From JANQEU01 sp965242805 (GTDB lineage Bacteria; Bacteroidota; Bacteroidia; Cytophagales; Cyclobacteriaceae): DNA of 64,000 nucleotides. Each line of letters starts with the position of its first letter. Position 1 is the first letter of the stretch. The DNA is taken from positions 5,208,001 to 5,272,000 of the forward strand of contig CBDETD010000002.1 in NCBI GenBank assembly GCA_965242805.1, written 5' to 3'. Below the pieces are notes generated by a model, which had not been told where the DNA came from, ran no database searches, and saw only the letters and a list, made by a program, of their open reading frames with translations. This document shows positions 49,431 through 58,211 of the stretch, in pieces. Position numbers and translations under genes: made by a program.

Positions 49431-50533
49431 TTGACCTTTTTTGTAAACGTGGAAATCAACCCGGTTATTGGTAGAAATGTGATATATATTAGTTCAAGGA
49501 CTGGCGTCAATAAATAATTGTATACCGTACCTATCTTTCTTCCCACCGCCCAATTGAGGATACTTTTTACGAATAAGTAGCTCAAAAAAAGACTAATTAC
49601 CAATATCGGCTGAAAGCCATTGAAAGCTAAAATAAAGAAAGAAACCCAAAGAACTAGATTGATCGTGAATTTTAGAGAAAGCCTTATCCGATGGAATAAC
49701 TTGTAAAACTTGCTAACCGACAAATGTCGTTTTTTCTGATACCAATATGCCTTGAAAGTTGTTTTTGCTTCGGAGAACGTCAGGTTACTGGGACCATAAG
49801 CGATTGCCAATCGCCCAGGAACGCAGTGGTATTGTAAGAAAAGGTCATCGTCTCCGCCCATAATTCCCTGGAAACGATTATACCCGTTGACTTTTAAAAA
49901 CAATGATTTTCTAAATGCTAAGTTTCGACCTACACCCATATACGGGATTTTCAATAATGCGGATGACAGATATTCATAAGCGGTATTGAAGGTTTCGTAG
50001 TGGATGAAGTGGTTCAGGATCCCTTTCCCTGGAAAATGCGGAGCGCAGCCAATGACAAAATCCTTCGATTCGTCCATATTTTCAGCCATACTGGTTATCC
50101 AACCACTTCCAAAAGGAGTACAATCTGCGTCGGTTAATAGTATCCATTCATTTTTCGCAGCTTTTATGCCAAGGGTTAGGGCAAATTTTTTCGGACTAAA
50201 CTGGTTCGGTAATTCATCAATAATAACAATCTTGAAGTTCGAGTATTCATTTTCAAACTTCTTACAAAGTTCAAGGCTATTATCACTGCATCTATCCAGA
50301 CAAATAATCAATTCAAATTCTGGATAATCCTGATCCATTAACCTGGAAACCAGTTCCTCCAATCGCTTTGCCTCATTTCTTGCACTAATGACAATACTAA
50401 CTGGTTCCCATTTTCCACCACTAACACGTTTTTTGTGAAATACCAAAATGGCTCCCCTGATTATAATGGTGAGAAAGTTTACAACTAGTGCGAACAGGAA
50501 AACATGGAATACTACTTCTGGAAACTGGATCAT
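49421..50533 (-). CDS. Family 2 glycosyltransferase, membrane bound
   Basis: A 370-aa GT2 enzyme. The start is placed at the ATG at 50533 (MIQFPEVVFHVFLFALVVNF, an N-terminal helix). The frame extends 86 codons further, but that part is polar, unlike the family, and runs through the tgt promoter and start. The GT-A core contains VSIVISARNEAKRLEELVSR, ILLTDADCTPFGSGW (the DxD-type metal site) and a GGDDDLFLQ block, followed by three helices at the C-terminus (about 285-360). It probably adds sugars to a lipid-linked or surface glycan. Substrate unknown. Confidence 0.88.
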   Translation of the reverse strand: MIQFPEVVFHVFLFALVVNFLTIIIRGAILVFHKKRVSGGKWEPVSIVISARNEAKRLEELVSRLMDQDYPEFELIICLDRCSDNSLELCKKFENEYSNFKIVIIDELPNQFSPKKFALTLGIKAAKNEWILLTDADCTPFGSGWITSMAENMDESKDFVIGCAPHFPGKGILNHFIHYETFNTAYEYLSSALLKIPYMGVGRNLAFRKSLFLKVNGYNRFQGIMGGDDDLFLQYHCVPGRLAIAYGPSNLTFSEAKTTFKAYWYQKKRHLSVSKFYKLFHRIRLSLKFTINLVLWVSFFILAFNGFQPILVISLFLSYLFVKSILNWAVGRKIGTVYNYLLTPVLELIYITFLPITGLISTFTKKVKWN

Positions 50534-50602
50534 TCGCTTTCGAAAATCAGATCGCGAAATTAAGCTAATATATGAGTTTGTAAAGGTAATTTTGCCGTCT
50601 TT

Positions 50603-51733
50603 ATGAAATTTACCATCTCCCATTTCGACCCAAAAAGTAATGCCAGAAAAGGGCTCATACAAACTGATCATGGAGCGATCTCCACTCCAATTTTTATGCC
50701 TGTAGGTACTGCTGGAACTGTAAAGGCTGTCCACCAGCGAGAACTTGAAAACGACATAGGTGCTGAGATTATTCTGGGAAATACTTATCACTTATATCTT
50801 CGACCGGGAATGGATGTAATTGAGAAAGCAAAAGGATTACATCAGTTTAATGGCTGGCAAGGACCTATCCTTACGGATAGTGGAGGGTACCAGGTGTATT
50901 CACTGGGCAACAACAGGAAAATAAGTGAAAAGGGGGTAAGGTTTCAATCACATATTGATGGTTCCCCACATGATTTCACTCCGGAAAATGTGATTGATAT
51001 CCAAAGAAAAATTGGTGCCGATATAATTATGGCTTTTGATGAATGTACTCCTTATCCATGCGATTATGATTACGCAATGGAATCAATGCATCTAACACAT
51101 AGATGGCTTGACAGATGCATTCATCATTTTGAGGGAACGGACCCTTTTTATGGATTCACTCAAACACTTTTTCCAATAGTCCAGGGAAGTGTTTACAAAG
51201 ATCTTCGGAAACAATCTGCCGAGTATGTTGCCAACACCGATCAGCGAGGCAATGCAATAGGAGGCCTTTCAGTTGGGGAACCGAAAGAAGAAATGTATGA
51301 GATGACCGAGATTGTGTGTGATATATTACCAAGAGATAAACCAAGGTATCTTATGGGGGTTGGTACTCCGGCCAATATTCTCGAATCGATTGCACGAGGC
51401 ATTGATATGTTCGATTGTGTGATGCCAACAAGAAACGCCAGAAATGGAATGCTATTTACATCCGAGGGGATAATCAACATAAGAAATGAGAAATGGAAAA
51501 ATGACTTTTCTCCCATTGACAAAGAGTTGGGGGGATATGTTGAAACATTTTACTCAAAAGCCTACCTTCGTCACCTGGTAATGAGCAACGAGATCCTCGG
51601 TGCACAAATAGCCAGTATTCATAACCTGACCTTTTATCTATGGTTGGTTAAAGAATCACAAAAACGGATCGAACAGGGTGATTTTTCCGTTTGGAAACAA
51701 GAGATGGTTTCTAAATTAGAGACAAGGTTGTGA
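50603..51733 (+). CDS. tgt: tRNA-guanine transglycosylase Tgt (no zinc cysteines)
   Basis: A 376-aa enzyme that swaps guanine 34 of GUN anticodons for the queuosine precursor preQ1. Catalytic Asp92 (ILTDSGGYQ) and nucleophile Asp271 (FDCVMPTRNARNG) are present, with DECTPYPCDY and GGLSVGEPKEEMY conserved. The zinc site normally reads C-x-C-x-x-C before SRAYLHHL; here it is DKELGGYVETFYSKAYLRHL, without any Cys, while His340 (ASIHN) remains. This variant appears in several Bacteroidota, to my knowledge. The stop overlaps the lptG start (TGATG), so they are coupled. QueA is at 10 kb. Confidence 0.96.
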   Translation: MKFTISHFDPKSNARKGLIQTDHGAISTPIFMPVGTAGTVKAVHQRELENDIGAEIILGNTYHLYLRPGMDVIEKAKGLHQFNGWQGPILTDSGGYQVYSLGNNRKISEKGVRFQSHIDGSPHDFTPENVIDIQRKIGADIIMAFDECTPYPCDYDYAMESMHLTHRWLDRCIHHFEGTDPFYGFTQTLFPIVQGSVYKDLRKQSAEYVANTDQRGNAIGGLSVGEPKEEMYEMTEIVCDILPRDKPRYLMGVGTPANILESIARGIDMFDCVMPTRNARNGMLFTSEGIINIRNEKWKNDFSPIDKELGGYVETFYSKAYLRHLVMSNEILGAQIASIHNLTFYLWLVKESQKRIEQGDFSVWKQEMVSKLETRL

Positions 51734-52806
51734 TGAAAAAGCTTGATGTATACATACTACGCAAGTTCCTGACCACATTCGTTTTTGTGGTATTGATCCT
51801 CATCGCTATTATTTGTGTAATTGATTACACGGAGAAGTACGATGATTTTATTAAAAATCAGGTGCCGGGAGATGATGTAAAGAAGTACTACCTGACATTC
51901 ATTCCTTACATAATCAGTCTTCTGACTCCCATTACAGTATTTATTGCCACAACATTTGTTACGGCAAAAATGGCGGCAAACACTGAGGTCATAGCCATTC
52001 TTGCGAGTGGTGTCAGCTTTAAAAGAATGATGATACCATACTTGATTGGTGCATTAATGATAGCGATAGCAAGTTTCTTTCTCAATGGTTACATTATCCC
52101 CGATGCCAATAAGTTTAGGATTGAATTTGAGAATGAAAACGTTAATAAAGCATTTTACTTCAGTGACCGAAACTTTCATATCAGAGTGGGGCCTACGGAT
52201 TATTTATACATGGACCGATATAACAACCACCGGGATATCGGTTACAAAGTCACTTTGGAAAGAATCGTTGACGGCAGACTGCAGGAAAAAATGCACGCTC
52301 AGCGAATGTCCTGGGACACGGCTACCAGTAAGTGGAGCCTTGTGAATTGGGAGCATCGAATTCTGGAGGATTCTTCTGAAGTCTTGGTCAAAGGGAGTAA
52401 AATAGACACCTTGTTATTGTTAAGTCCAAAGGATTTTGATAACAAGGATAAGCTATGGGAGACGATGACAATGACTGAATTGAATGAGCACATCGAACTC
52501 CAGCTCTCACGCGGAGCAGAAGATGTACAGGTTTATAGAATAGAAAAGTATATTCGATTCATGCAGCCTTTTACTGTTATCATCCTGATGTTCATCGGAG
52601 TTATCGTGTCTGCCAGAAAGAATAGGAGAGGGACTGGATTTCAGATTGCACTAGGATTCCTGATTGCCTTTGTTTTCATCATATTCTTCATTTTGTCACG
52701 TGCTATTGCGGAGGCCAATACCATGAATCCTGTTATTGCCGTTTGGATACCAAATATAATATTCAGCATTGTTGGAATAGGGTTGTATTACACCGTCCCA
52801 AGATGA
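51733..52806 (+). CDS. lptG: LptF/LptG-type lipopolysaccharide export permease
   Basis: A 357-aa permease of the LptB2FG transporter that extracts lipopolysaccharide from the inner membrane. It has the typical plan: N-terminal amphipathic start and helix (MKKLDVYILRKFLTTFVFVV), helices 2 and 3 (about 55-75 and 100-120), a periplasmic beta-jellyroll (about 130-270), and three C-terminal helices from RFMQPFTVIILMFIGVIVSA. The start is the ATG at 51733; a GTG three bases upstream is less likely. It overlaps tgt and the EamA-type gene, so the three form one operon. Assignment to LptG rather than LptF rests on the tgt context. Confidence 0.9.
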   Translation: MKKLDVYILRKFLTTFVFVVLILIAIICVIDYTEKYDDFIKNQVPGDDVKKYYLTFIPYIISLLTPITVFIATTFVTAKMAANTEVIAILASGVSFKRMMIPYLIGALMIAIASFFLNGYIIPDANKFRIEFENENVNKAFYFSDRNFHIRVGPTDYLYMDRYNNHRDIGYKVTLERIVDGRLQEKMHAQRMSWDTATSKWSLVNWEHRILEDSSEVLVKGSKIDTLLLLSPKDFDNKDKLWETMTMTELNEHIELQLSRGAEDVQVYRIEKYIRFMQPFTVIILMFIGVIVSARKNRRGTGFQIALGFLIAFVFIIFFILSRAIAEANTMNPVIAVWIPNIIFSIVGIGLYYTVPR

Positions 52807-53717
52807 GCCAAAAGGTTAAAGACTACCTGTTGCTTCACTTCATAGTTTTCATTTGGGGATTTGCTGCCATTTTCGGAGTTCTTATTTCCCTTCCGGCCGT
52901 GGAAGTTGTATTATATAGAACAGGCTTATCAGCAATTGGACTTTTCTTCATTGTGTGGTTTTCTGGAAAAAAGTTTGGGATTCGGTCGGGAACCGATCGA
53001 TCGACGATTTTCCTTGTGGGGGTATTAATTGCTATTCATTGGATCCTATTCTTCCTGTCTGCCAAGATCTCCAATGTTTCCGTATGTCTTGCAGGTATGG
53101 CAACGGCTTCACTATGGACAAGTTTATTTGAGCCAGTATACTTCAGGTATCGAATTAAGAACTTCGAAGTACTATTGAGCGTGATCGCTCTGGGTGGTAT
53201 GGTTATCATTTTCAATGTGGAGTTTGATCACTTTGTGGGATTATTGTTTGCCATCTTATCAGCGATGAGCGCTGCCGCTTTCACAGTTCTGAATTCTTCT
53301 TTAATAAAAAGGAATGATCACTTTGTCATTACATTTTATGAGATGGGAATTGCAGCAGCCTCCATAGGTCTGGGGTACCCTTTTTTCCTTTGGTTAAGCG
53401 GAGTAGAGGGATTTCAAATGAGTATAGGATTTTATGATTGGCTGTTTGTATTTCTACTGGCAGGTCTCTGTACCGTTTTTGCCTACTCTTATTCTATAAA
53501 ACTAATGAGACGACTTTCGGCATTTAATATTAACCTGACTATAAACCTGGAACCAGTATATGGAATCATGCTGGCAGTTATAATATTTGGAGAGAAGGAA
53601 AAGATGAGTTTCGGATTTTATTTGGGAACACTGTTGATCCTGATTTCAGTATTGGCCTATCCGATCCTTAATCGAATCGTGCGGAAAAAGCCACTGGAAA
53701 CGGACATCCTTAGATGA
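52803..53717 (+). CDS. EamA/DMT-family transporter
   Basis: A 304-aa inner-membrane protein with ten helices in two EamA repeats. The start is the ATG at 52803, in an ATGA overlap with lptG, giving MSQKVKDYLLLHFIVFIWGF. EamA features include the first-helix FIVFIWGFAAIFG and the second-repeat GLLFAILSAMSAAAFTVLNS, and INLEPVYGIMLAVIIFGEKE, the usual end motif of the family. Such proteins export amino acids, nucleosides or other metabolites; the substrate is unknown. Confidence 0.92.
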   Translation: MSQKVKDYLLLHFIVFIWGFAAIFGVLISLPAVEVVLYRTGLSAIGLFFIVWFSGKKFGIRSGTDRSTIFLVGVLIAIHWILFFLSAKISNVSVCLAGMATASLWTSLFEPVYFRYRIKNFEVLLSVIALGGMVIIFNVEFDHFVGLLFAILSAMSAAAFTVLNSSLIKRNDHFVITFYEMGIAAASIGLGYPFFLWLSGVEGFQMSIGFYDWLFVFLLAGLCTVFAYSYSIKLMRRLSAFNINLTINLEPVYGIMLAVIIFGEKEKMSFGFYLGTLLILISVLAYPILNRIVRKKPLETDILR

Positions 53718-53769
53718 TTTGTATCGATTCCACTATATTTAGAATATCACAGACTTAAATAAAAACCAG

Positions 53770-54090
53770 ATGCTATTAACAACAACGAATAATATTGAAG
53801 GGCATGTTATCACTGAATACTACGGAATGGTTACTGGGGAGGCTATTATCGGAGCTAATATATTCAAGGATATTTTTGCAACAATCACGGATGTCGTGGG
53901 TGGCCGATCAGGCGCGTACGAACAGGCACTGAAGGATGCAAAGAATATTGCCATTCGGGAGTTAGAGGAAGCTGCAAGCTCCCTGGGTGCAAATGCCGTG
54001 ATCGCCATTGACCTTGATTATGAAACTGTTGGCAAATCAAGCGGGATGCTGATGGTGAGTGCAAGTGGAACAGCTATCAAGTACCAATAA
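53770..54090 (+). CDS. UPF0145 (YbjQ-like) protein
   Basis: A 106-aa cytoplasmic protein of the YbjQ/UPF0145 family, normal in length. It begins MLLTTTNNIEGHVITEYYGM and contains GEAIIGANIFKDIFATITDV and SLGANAVIAIDLDYETVGKS, which are the family signatures. Members form pentamers and have been called heavy-metal binding, but no role is proven. It stands between the EamA transporter and a CAP protein. Confidence 0.93.
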   Translation: MLLTTTNNIEGHVITEYYGMVTGEAIIGANIFKDIFATITDVVGGRSGAYEQALKDAKNIAIRELEEAASSLGANAVIAIDLDYETVGKSSGMLMVSASGTAIKYQ

Positions 54091-54128
54091 TTCAAGAACT
54101 GGATCGTTTACTTAAGTAAAATATACAC

Positions 54129-54623
54129 ATGGTAAGGTTTATTCTGTTGATGACAGTATTTGTCGTCTCATCATCGCACCTGTACAAGGATGAGGAGGTA
54201 GCATCACCCAAGGAAATAGAAATGATACTTGAACGTCACAACTTCTGGCGGAGTGAGGTCGGAGTGGGTCCGTTGGTATGGGATGATGCACTGGCAAAAG
54301 ATGCTGATAAATGGGCAAGATCACTGAAACGGGATAAATGTGGTTTCTACCATAGCAAAATGGGACATGGTGAAAATCTTTGGAAAGGGACCACCGGATT
54401 TTATACGGTAGGGGATGCTGTGGACTCCTGGGCAAGCGAGCAGGAATTCTATAATTACAGCAAAAATAAATGCAAGCCTGGTAAGGTATGCGGGCACTAC
54501 ACTCAGGTCGTTTGGGCCAATACTACGAAGGTGGGGTGCGCAAAGGTGGAATGTGAAGGATTTACGGTATGGGTTTGTGAATACGATCCTCCGGGTAACT
54601 GGGTAGGGGAGAAACCCTATTGA
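54129..54623 (+). CDS. CAP-superfamily (SCP/PR-1) secreted protein
   Basis: A 164-aa secreted protein. After a short signal (MVRFILLMTVFVVSSS) comes a CAP domain close to plant PR-1 in layout: ILERHNFWRSEVGVGPLVWD, WARSLKRDKCGFYHSKMGHG followed by ENLW, then CGHYTQVVWANTTKVGCAKV and VCEYDPPGNWVGEKPY. Conserved His and Glu residues of the CAP cavity are present (FYHSK, GENLW, GHYTQ), and six Cys could make disulfides. Roles of bacterial CAP proteins are poorly known. Similarity to eukaryotic PR-1 is high for this small size. Confidence 0.93.
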   Translation: MVRFILLMTVFVVSSSHLYKDEEVASPKEIEMILERHNFWRSEVGVGPLVWDDALAKDADKWARSLKRDKCGFYHSKMGHGENLWKGTTGFYTVGDAVDSWASEQEFYNYSKNKCKPGKVCGHYTQVVWANTTKVGCAKVECEGFTVWVCEYDPPGNWVGEKPY

Positions 54624-54628
54624 TCGAA

Positions 54629-55432
54629 TTATAGGAAACTTAGGTGAAAGTCGTACTTTGGGTTTTCGTGAAGATCAGGTTCATTTTCGAATATGCCATA
54701 AACGGATGAACCACTTCCGGACATAGCAGAATAAATGGCACCTTTTTTAATTAACATTTCCTTAATTTCTTTTATCTCTCCATAAGTTGGAAAAATAGTT
54801 GATTCGAAATCGTTTTTTACATTCATTTTCCAGGTTGAGGGGTTTTGATCAAGTGATTGTTTTAAGGATTGATCAGGGAATCCGGGCTTTATTCCATTGT
54901 AAGCTTCCCTGGTACCCACATGAATTCCGGGGTTTATGATAGCTAAATAGTACCCTTTCAAATCTAATTGGAATGGTTCCAATTCCGTGCCGGTCCCAGT
55001 TGCTATTGCGGGTATATTGTCGATAAAGAACGGACAATCACTTCCCAGTTTGGAAGCGTAGTTCTTCAGATCACTGCTGCCCAGATCCATGTTGAATATT
55101 GCATTGAGCATTTTCAAGGTAAAGGCTCCATCGGAAGATCCTCCACCGAGTCCAGCTCCCATCGGTATCACTTTATGTAGATGCATTTTGACAGGTCCAA
55201 TACCAAAGTCATCTTGCAAAATTTCATAGGCCTTAAAACAGAGATTGTCTGAGCCATCCCCATCAATCGGTAAACCGGTCTGCTTAAATTCGAAATGATC
55301 GGATTCAATGATTTCCAGCACATCCCTCCACATCACAGGGTAGAGGAAGGACTCAATGTTGTGATATCCATCCTCACGTTTGGACAATACATTAAGACCA
55401 ATATTGATCTTTGCATTTGGAAAGCTCAGCAC
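54629..55432 (-). CDS. ispE: 4-diphosphocytidyl-2-C-methyl-D-erythritol kinase IspE
   Basis: A 267-aa GHMP kinase of the MEP isoprenoid pathway. It begins FPNAKINIGLNVLSKREDGY with the substrate-binding Lys-x-Asn motif; the ATP loop is PMGAGLGGGSSDGAFTLKML, and SDCPFFIDNIPAIATGTGTE and SAMSGSGSSVYGIF complete the signature. Length is normal. It is convergent with the CAP gene and 37 bp downstream of fabI on the same strand, so it may be part of the long minus-strand operon. Confidence 0.96.
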   Translation of the reverse strand: MLSFPNAKINIGLNVLSKREDGYHNIESFLYPVMWRDVLEIIESDHFEFKQTGLPIDGDGSDNLCFKAYEILQDDFGIGPVKMHLHKVIPMGAGLGGGSSDGAFTLKMLNAIFNMDLGSSDLKNYASKLGSDCPFFIDNIPAIATGTGTELEPFQLDLKGYYLAIINPGIHVGTREAYNGIKPGFPDQSLKQSLDQNPSTWKMNVKNDFESTIFPTYGEIKEIKEMLIKKGAIYSAMSGSGSSVYGIFENEPDLHENPKYDFHLSFL

Positions 55433-55469
55433 CAGTCCAAAAAGTTAGACCTATTTACCAACAGGATTG

Positions 55470-56282
55470 CTATTTTGATAACTCTTCGATTATATCATCA
55501 GTTATCCCGGAAGAAGAGAATCCACCATCGTGCATCAGATTTTGCATTGTCACTTTTCTGGTAAGGTCAGAAAACATTATTATGCAATAATCCGCACATT
55601 CATCTGCACTGGCATTACCCAGGGGTGACATTTTATCAGCGTAATTGAAGAAGATATCAAATCCAGGTACCCCTGATCCTGCTGTGGTCATGGTTGGCGA
55701 TTGCGAGATCGTATTGACCCTGATATTCTTCGATCTCCCCAATTTATATCCATAACTTCTGGCGATGGATTCCAGGACGGATTTAGCTTGTGCCATGTCT
55801 GAGTAGTCGGGGAAAGTGCGCTGTGCGGCAATGTAAGAAAGGCCCAATATAGATCCGTTATCATTCAATGCATCCAGTTTCTCACCTACCTGCATCATCT
55901 TATGAAAGGAAAGAGCTGAAACATCAAGTGTTTTATGAAACCAGTCATAATTTAGGTCCCCATAATCCTTCTTTTTTCGGACGTTGGGACTCATTCCAAT
56001 GGAATGCAGAACAAAATCAATTTTACCTCCTAAGACTTCCATCGACTTCGTGTAAAGATTCTCGAGGTCTTCGAGGGAAGTTGCATCTGCAGGAACAATC
56101 TCCGTTTCACAGGCAGCTGCGAGATTATTGATCTCACCCATCCTTAGCGCTATAGGTGCATTAGTCAGGGTAAATTTTGCACCTTCTTCAAATGCTTTTT
56201 CAGCAACTTTCCAAGCAATTGAACTTTGGTCAAGGGCTCCCGATATGATTCCTCTTTTTCCTTTTAGTAGATTATATCCCAT
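55470..56282 (-). CDS. fabI: Enoyl-[acyl-carrier-protein] reductase FabI
   Basis: A 270-aa NADH-dependent enoyl-ACP reductase that completes each cycle of fatty acid elongation. The FabI start LKGKRGIISGALDQSSIAWK, the HSIGMSPN block and the active site SYIAAQRTFPDYSDMAQAKS, with the Tyr-x6-Lys pair, are clear; the end is LMHDGGFSSSGI. It is 45 bp after recN on the same strand. The sequence is of the regular FabI class rather than FabV or FabK. Confidence 0.96.
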   Translation of the reverse strand: MGYNLLKGKRGIISGALDQSSIAWKVAEKAFEEGAKFTLTNAPIALRMGEINNLAAACETEIVPADATSLEDLENLYTKSMEVLGGKIDFVLHSIGMSPNVRKKKDYGDLNYDWFHKTLDVSALSFHKMMQVGEKLDALNDNGSILGLSYIAAQRTFPDYSDMAQAKSVLESIARSYGYKLGRSKNIRVNTISQSPTMTTAGSGVPGFDIFFNYADKMSPLGNASADECADYCIIMFSDLTRKVTMQNLMHDGGFSSSGITDDIIEELSK

Positions 56283-56327
56283 TGGTTTCTTTGAATTCAG
56301 GCCGTAAAATTAGAAAAAAGGATTGGA

Positions 56328-57986
56328 TCAGCTAGGCTGGGACAATAATTCCTTTGCACTTTCGAAGGCCATATTAGTAGGATTATTCCCTCCGATCATT
56401 TTCGCGATCTGCTCCACCCGCTCGTCTTCCTTCAATAATTTGATCCTTGTAATGGTCTTCTTTCCCTGATGATCCTTGAAAACATAAAAATGTTGATCAC
56501 CACCCGCAGCGAATTGGGGTAGGTGAGAAATGGATATTACCTGGTGGTTCTTGGCCATTCTCTTCATCATTCTGACCATTTTGTGAGCCACTTCCCCAGA
56601 GACTCCGGTATCTATCTCATCAAAAAATATGGTGGGAAGTGCCGTCTTATCTGCAATTAGGTACTTTATTGCAAAGATCAACCTTGAGAATTCCCCTCCA
56701 CTGGCCACATACTTGATCTCCTTTGTTGGGATGCCTTTGTTGGCAGAAAACAAGATTTCCACATGATCCAAGCCATCTATTGATGGTTCATTTTCATTGA
56801 TCTTGATATCCAATCTGCCATTTTCAATTCCAATTTCATGAATAATCATAGAAATTTCCCTGGCCAGTACCTCCGCATTTTTCTTTCGCGACTGGCTAAG
56901 GGTTTCACCAGATACCATCATTAATTCATAAGCCTCATCCATAGAATTTTTTGCCTTATCGATCTCCTCGTCGAGGTTGGCTACAAGGCTTAGTTCTTCT
57001 TCTATACGATCCCTCAGACGGATTAAATCAGCAATATCACTTATTGAATGCTTTTTTTGGAGTCTAAAGATCTCATCTATTTGACTTTTTAACAGATCCT
57101 TTTTTTCAGGATCAAAAACTACCTGATCGTTTTTAATTAGCAGATCTGAATGAATGTCTTTCAGTTCGATCAGGAGGCTATCAATTCTGTCGCTATATTC
57201 TTGAAATGCCCCTGATAAGCTAGAGAGCTTTTTGACTGCAATGAATAGTTCATTTATGGCATTATTTATAGAATAATCTGATTGGTCAATCAATTGATCA
57301 CTCTGATTCAGTAACGACTTGATCTCTTCCGCATTTTCAAGAATATTCAATTCGTTCTCCAATTCATTTACGTCGATACCATCTAATCCAACCTCGATTA
57401 GTTCATTGAGAATGAATTTTTTATAGTCTTCATCATCTGATGACTTTTTCGCTAGCTGTACAAGTGTGTGATAGTTTTTGCTGGCCTGTGTATATGCATT
57501 GTATTTTTCCCTGAATTCAGTGATCAGACCCGAATGTCCGGAATAAGAATCCAATACAATCAATTGATAAAGATTATCATTAAGATGCAGGGACTCATGT
57601 TGGGAATGAATATCCATAAGTCGACCTCCAATAAACTTCAACACATCAAGGGTCACCGGAGTGTCGTTAACAAAGGCTCTGGATTTACCGTTTGGAGTTA
57701 TCTCCCTTCTTATAATGCTTTCATGCGAATAGTCGAGATCATATTCATCGAATGTCTTTTCGAGATCATAATCTTTGATATCAAATGTTGCCTCTACCAG
57801 GCATTTACTTGTTTCGTCCCACAGTATTTTAGTATCAGCTCTTTTTCCCATCAACAATCCGAGTGCTCCCAGCATTATAGATTTACCCGCACCGGTCTCA
57901 CCTGTTATAATGCTCAAATTTTCACTTGGATTAATGTCCAGCTTTTCAATTAAAGCGTAATTACTGATCGATAGGGATTTGATCAT
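56328..57986 (-). CDS. recN: DNA repair protein RecN
   Basis: A 552-aa SMC-like ATPase of double-strand break repair. Walker A GETGAGKS is at 29-36, with RRADTK-like KRADTKILW next; the middle (about 150-360) is coiled coil; the C-terminal half has VASGGEFSRLIFAIKYLIAD, which is the signature, and Walker B TIFFDEIDTGVSG, then ISISHLPQFAAGGDQHFYVF. The ORF starts directly after the stop of the 74-aa Sm-like protein, so the two are translationally linked. It belongs to the bamD-rpoZ-coaBC-DUF4835-recN run. Confidence 0.97.
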   Translation of the reverse strand: MIKSLSISNYALIEKLDINPSENLSIITGETGAGKSIMLGALGLLMGKRADTKILWDETSKCLVEATFDIKDYDLEKTFDEYDLDYSHESIIRREITPNGKSRAFVNDTPVTLDVLKFIGGRLMDIHSQHESLHLNDNLYQLIVLDSYSGHSGLITEFREKYNAYTQASKNYHTLVQLAKKSSDDEDYKKFILNELIEVGLDGIDVNELENELNILENAEEIKSLLNQSDQLIDQSDYSINNAINELFIAVKKLSSLSGAFQEYSDRIDSLLIELKDIHSDLLIKNDQVVFDPEKKDLLKSQIDEIFRLQKKHSISDIADLIRLRDRIEEELSLVANLDEEIDKAKNSMDEAYELMMVSGETLSQSRKKNAEVLAREISMIIHEIGIENGRLDIKINENEPSIDGLDHVEILFSANKGIPTKEIKYVASGGEFSRLIFAIKYLIADKTALPTIFFDEIDTGVSGEVAHKMVRMMKRMAKNHQVISISHLPQFAAGGDQHFYVFKDHQGKKTITRIKLLKEDERVEQIAKMIGGNNPTNMAFESAKELLSQPS

Positions 57987-58211
57987 TTAGGATACTTTTT
58001 CCTCCATCCAAATTTCTTGAATCATCTTGAACTCAAGAATAAGTTTGTGCCTCATTTTATTTCTAACCGTCAAGGTTTGATCTGATACCGATTCAATTCT
58101 ACCCAATACCACTCTTCTATCGCTCAGAACAAATGTAAGATCCCGGTCCCGATAATCATTGATTTGCACAGCTACTTTCTGTGGATCAACTCTCTTTTGT
58201 CTTTTGGGCAT
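57987..58211 (-). CDS. 74-aa Sm-like/SH3-like small protein
   Basis: A 74-aa basic protein (MPKRQKRVDPQKVAVQINDY at the start). The middle and end read RDLTFVLSDRRVVLGRIESV, then SDQTLTVRN, then HKLILEFKMIQEIW. This is laid out as a five-stranded barrel in which D-R-R-x-x-x-G resembles the Sm1 N-G-x-x-x-x-G motif of Hfq and LSm proteins and the last strand resembles Sm2. I do not recognise a named family. It overlaps the DUF4835 stop by one base and touches the recN start, so it is certainly part of the operon. A role in RNA binding is a hypothesis. Confidence 0.72.
   Translation of the reverse strand: MPKRQKRVDPQKVAVQINDYRDRDLTFVLSDRRVVLGRIESVSDQTLTVRNKMRHKLILEFKMIQEIWMEEKVS

Noticed and set aside
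50534..50791. 86-codon N-terminal extension of the glycosyltransferase
   Set aside because: Polar sequence unlike the GT2 family, and it overlaps the start and promoter of the divergent tgt gene. The ATG at 50533 fits better.
57468..57953. 161-codon ORF on the plus strand inside recN
   Set aside because: Antisense to the conserved RecN ATPase and coiled coil; no domain.
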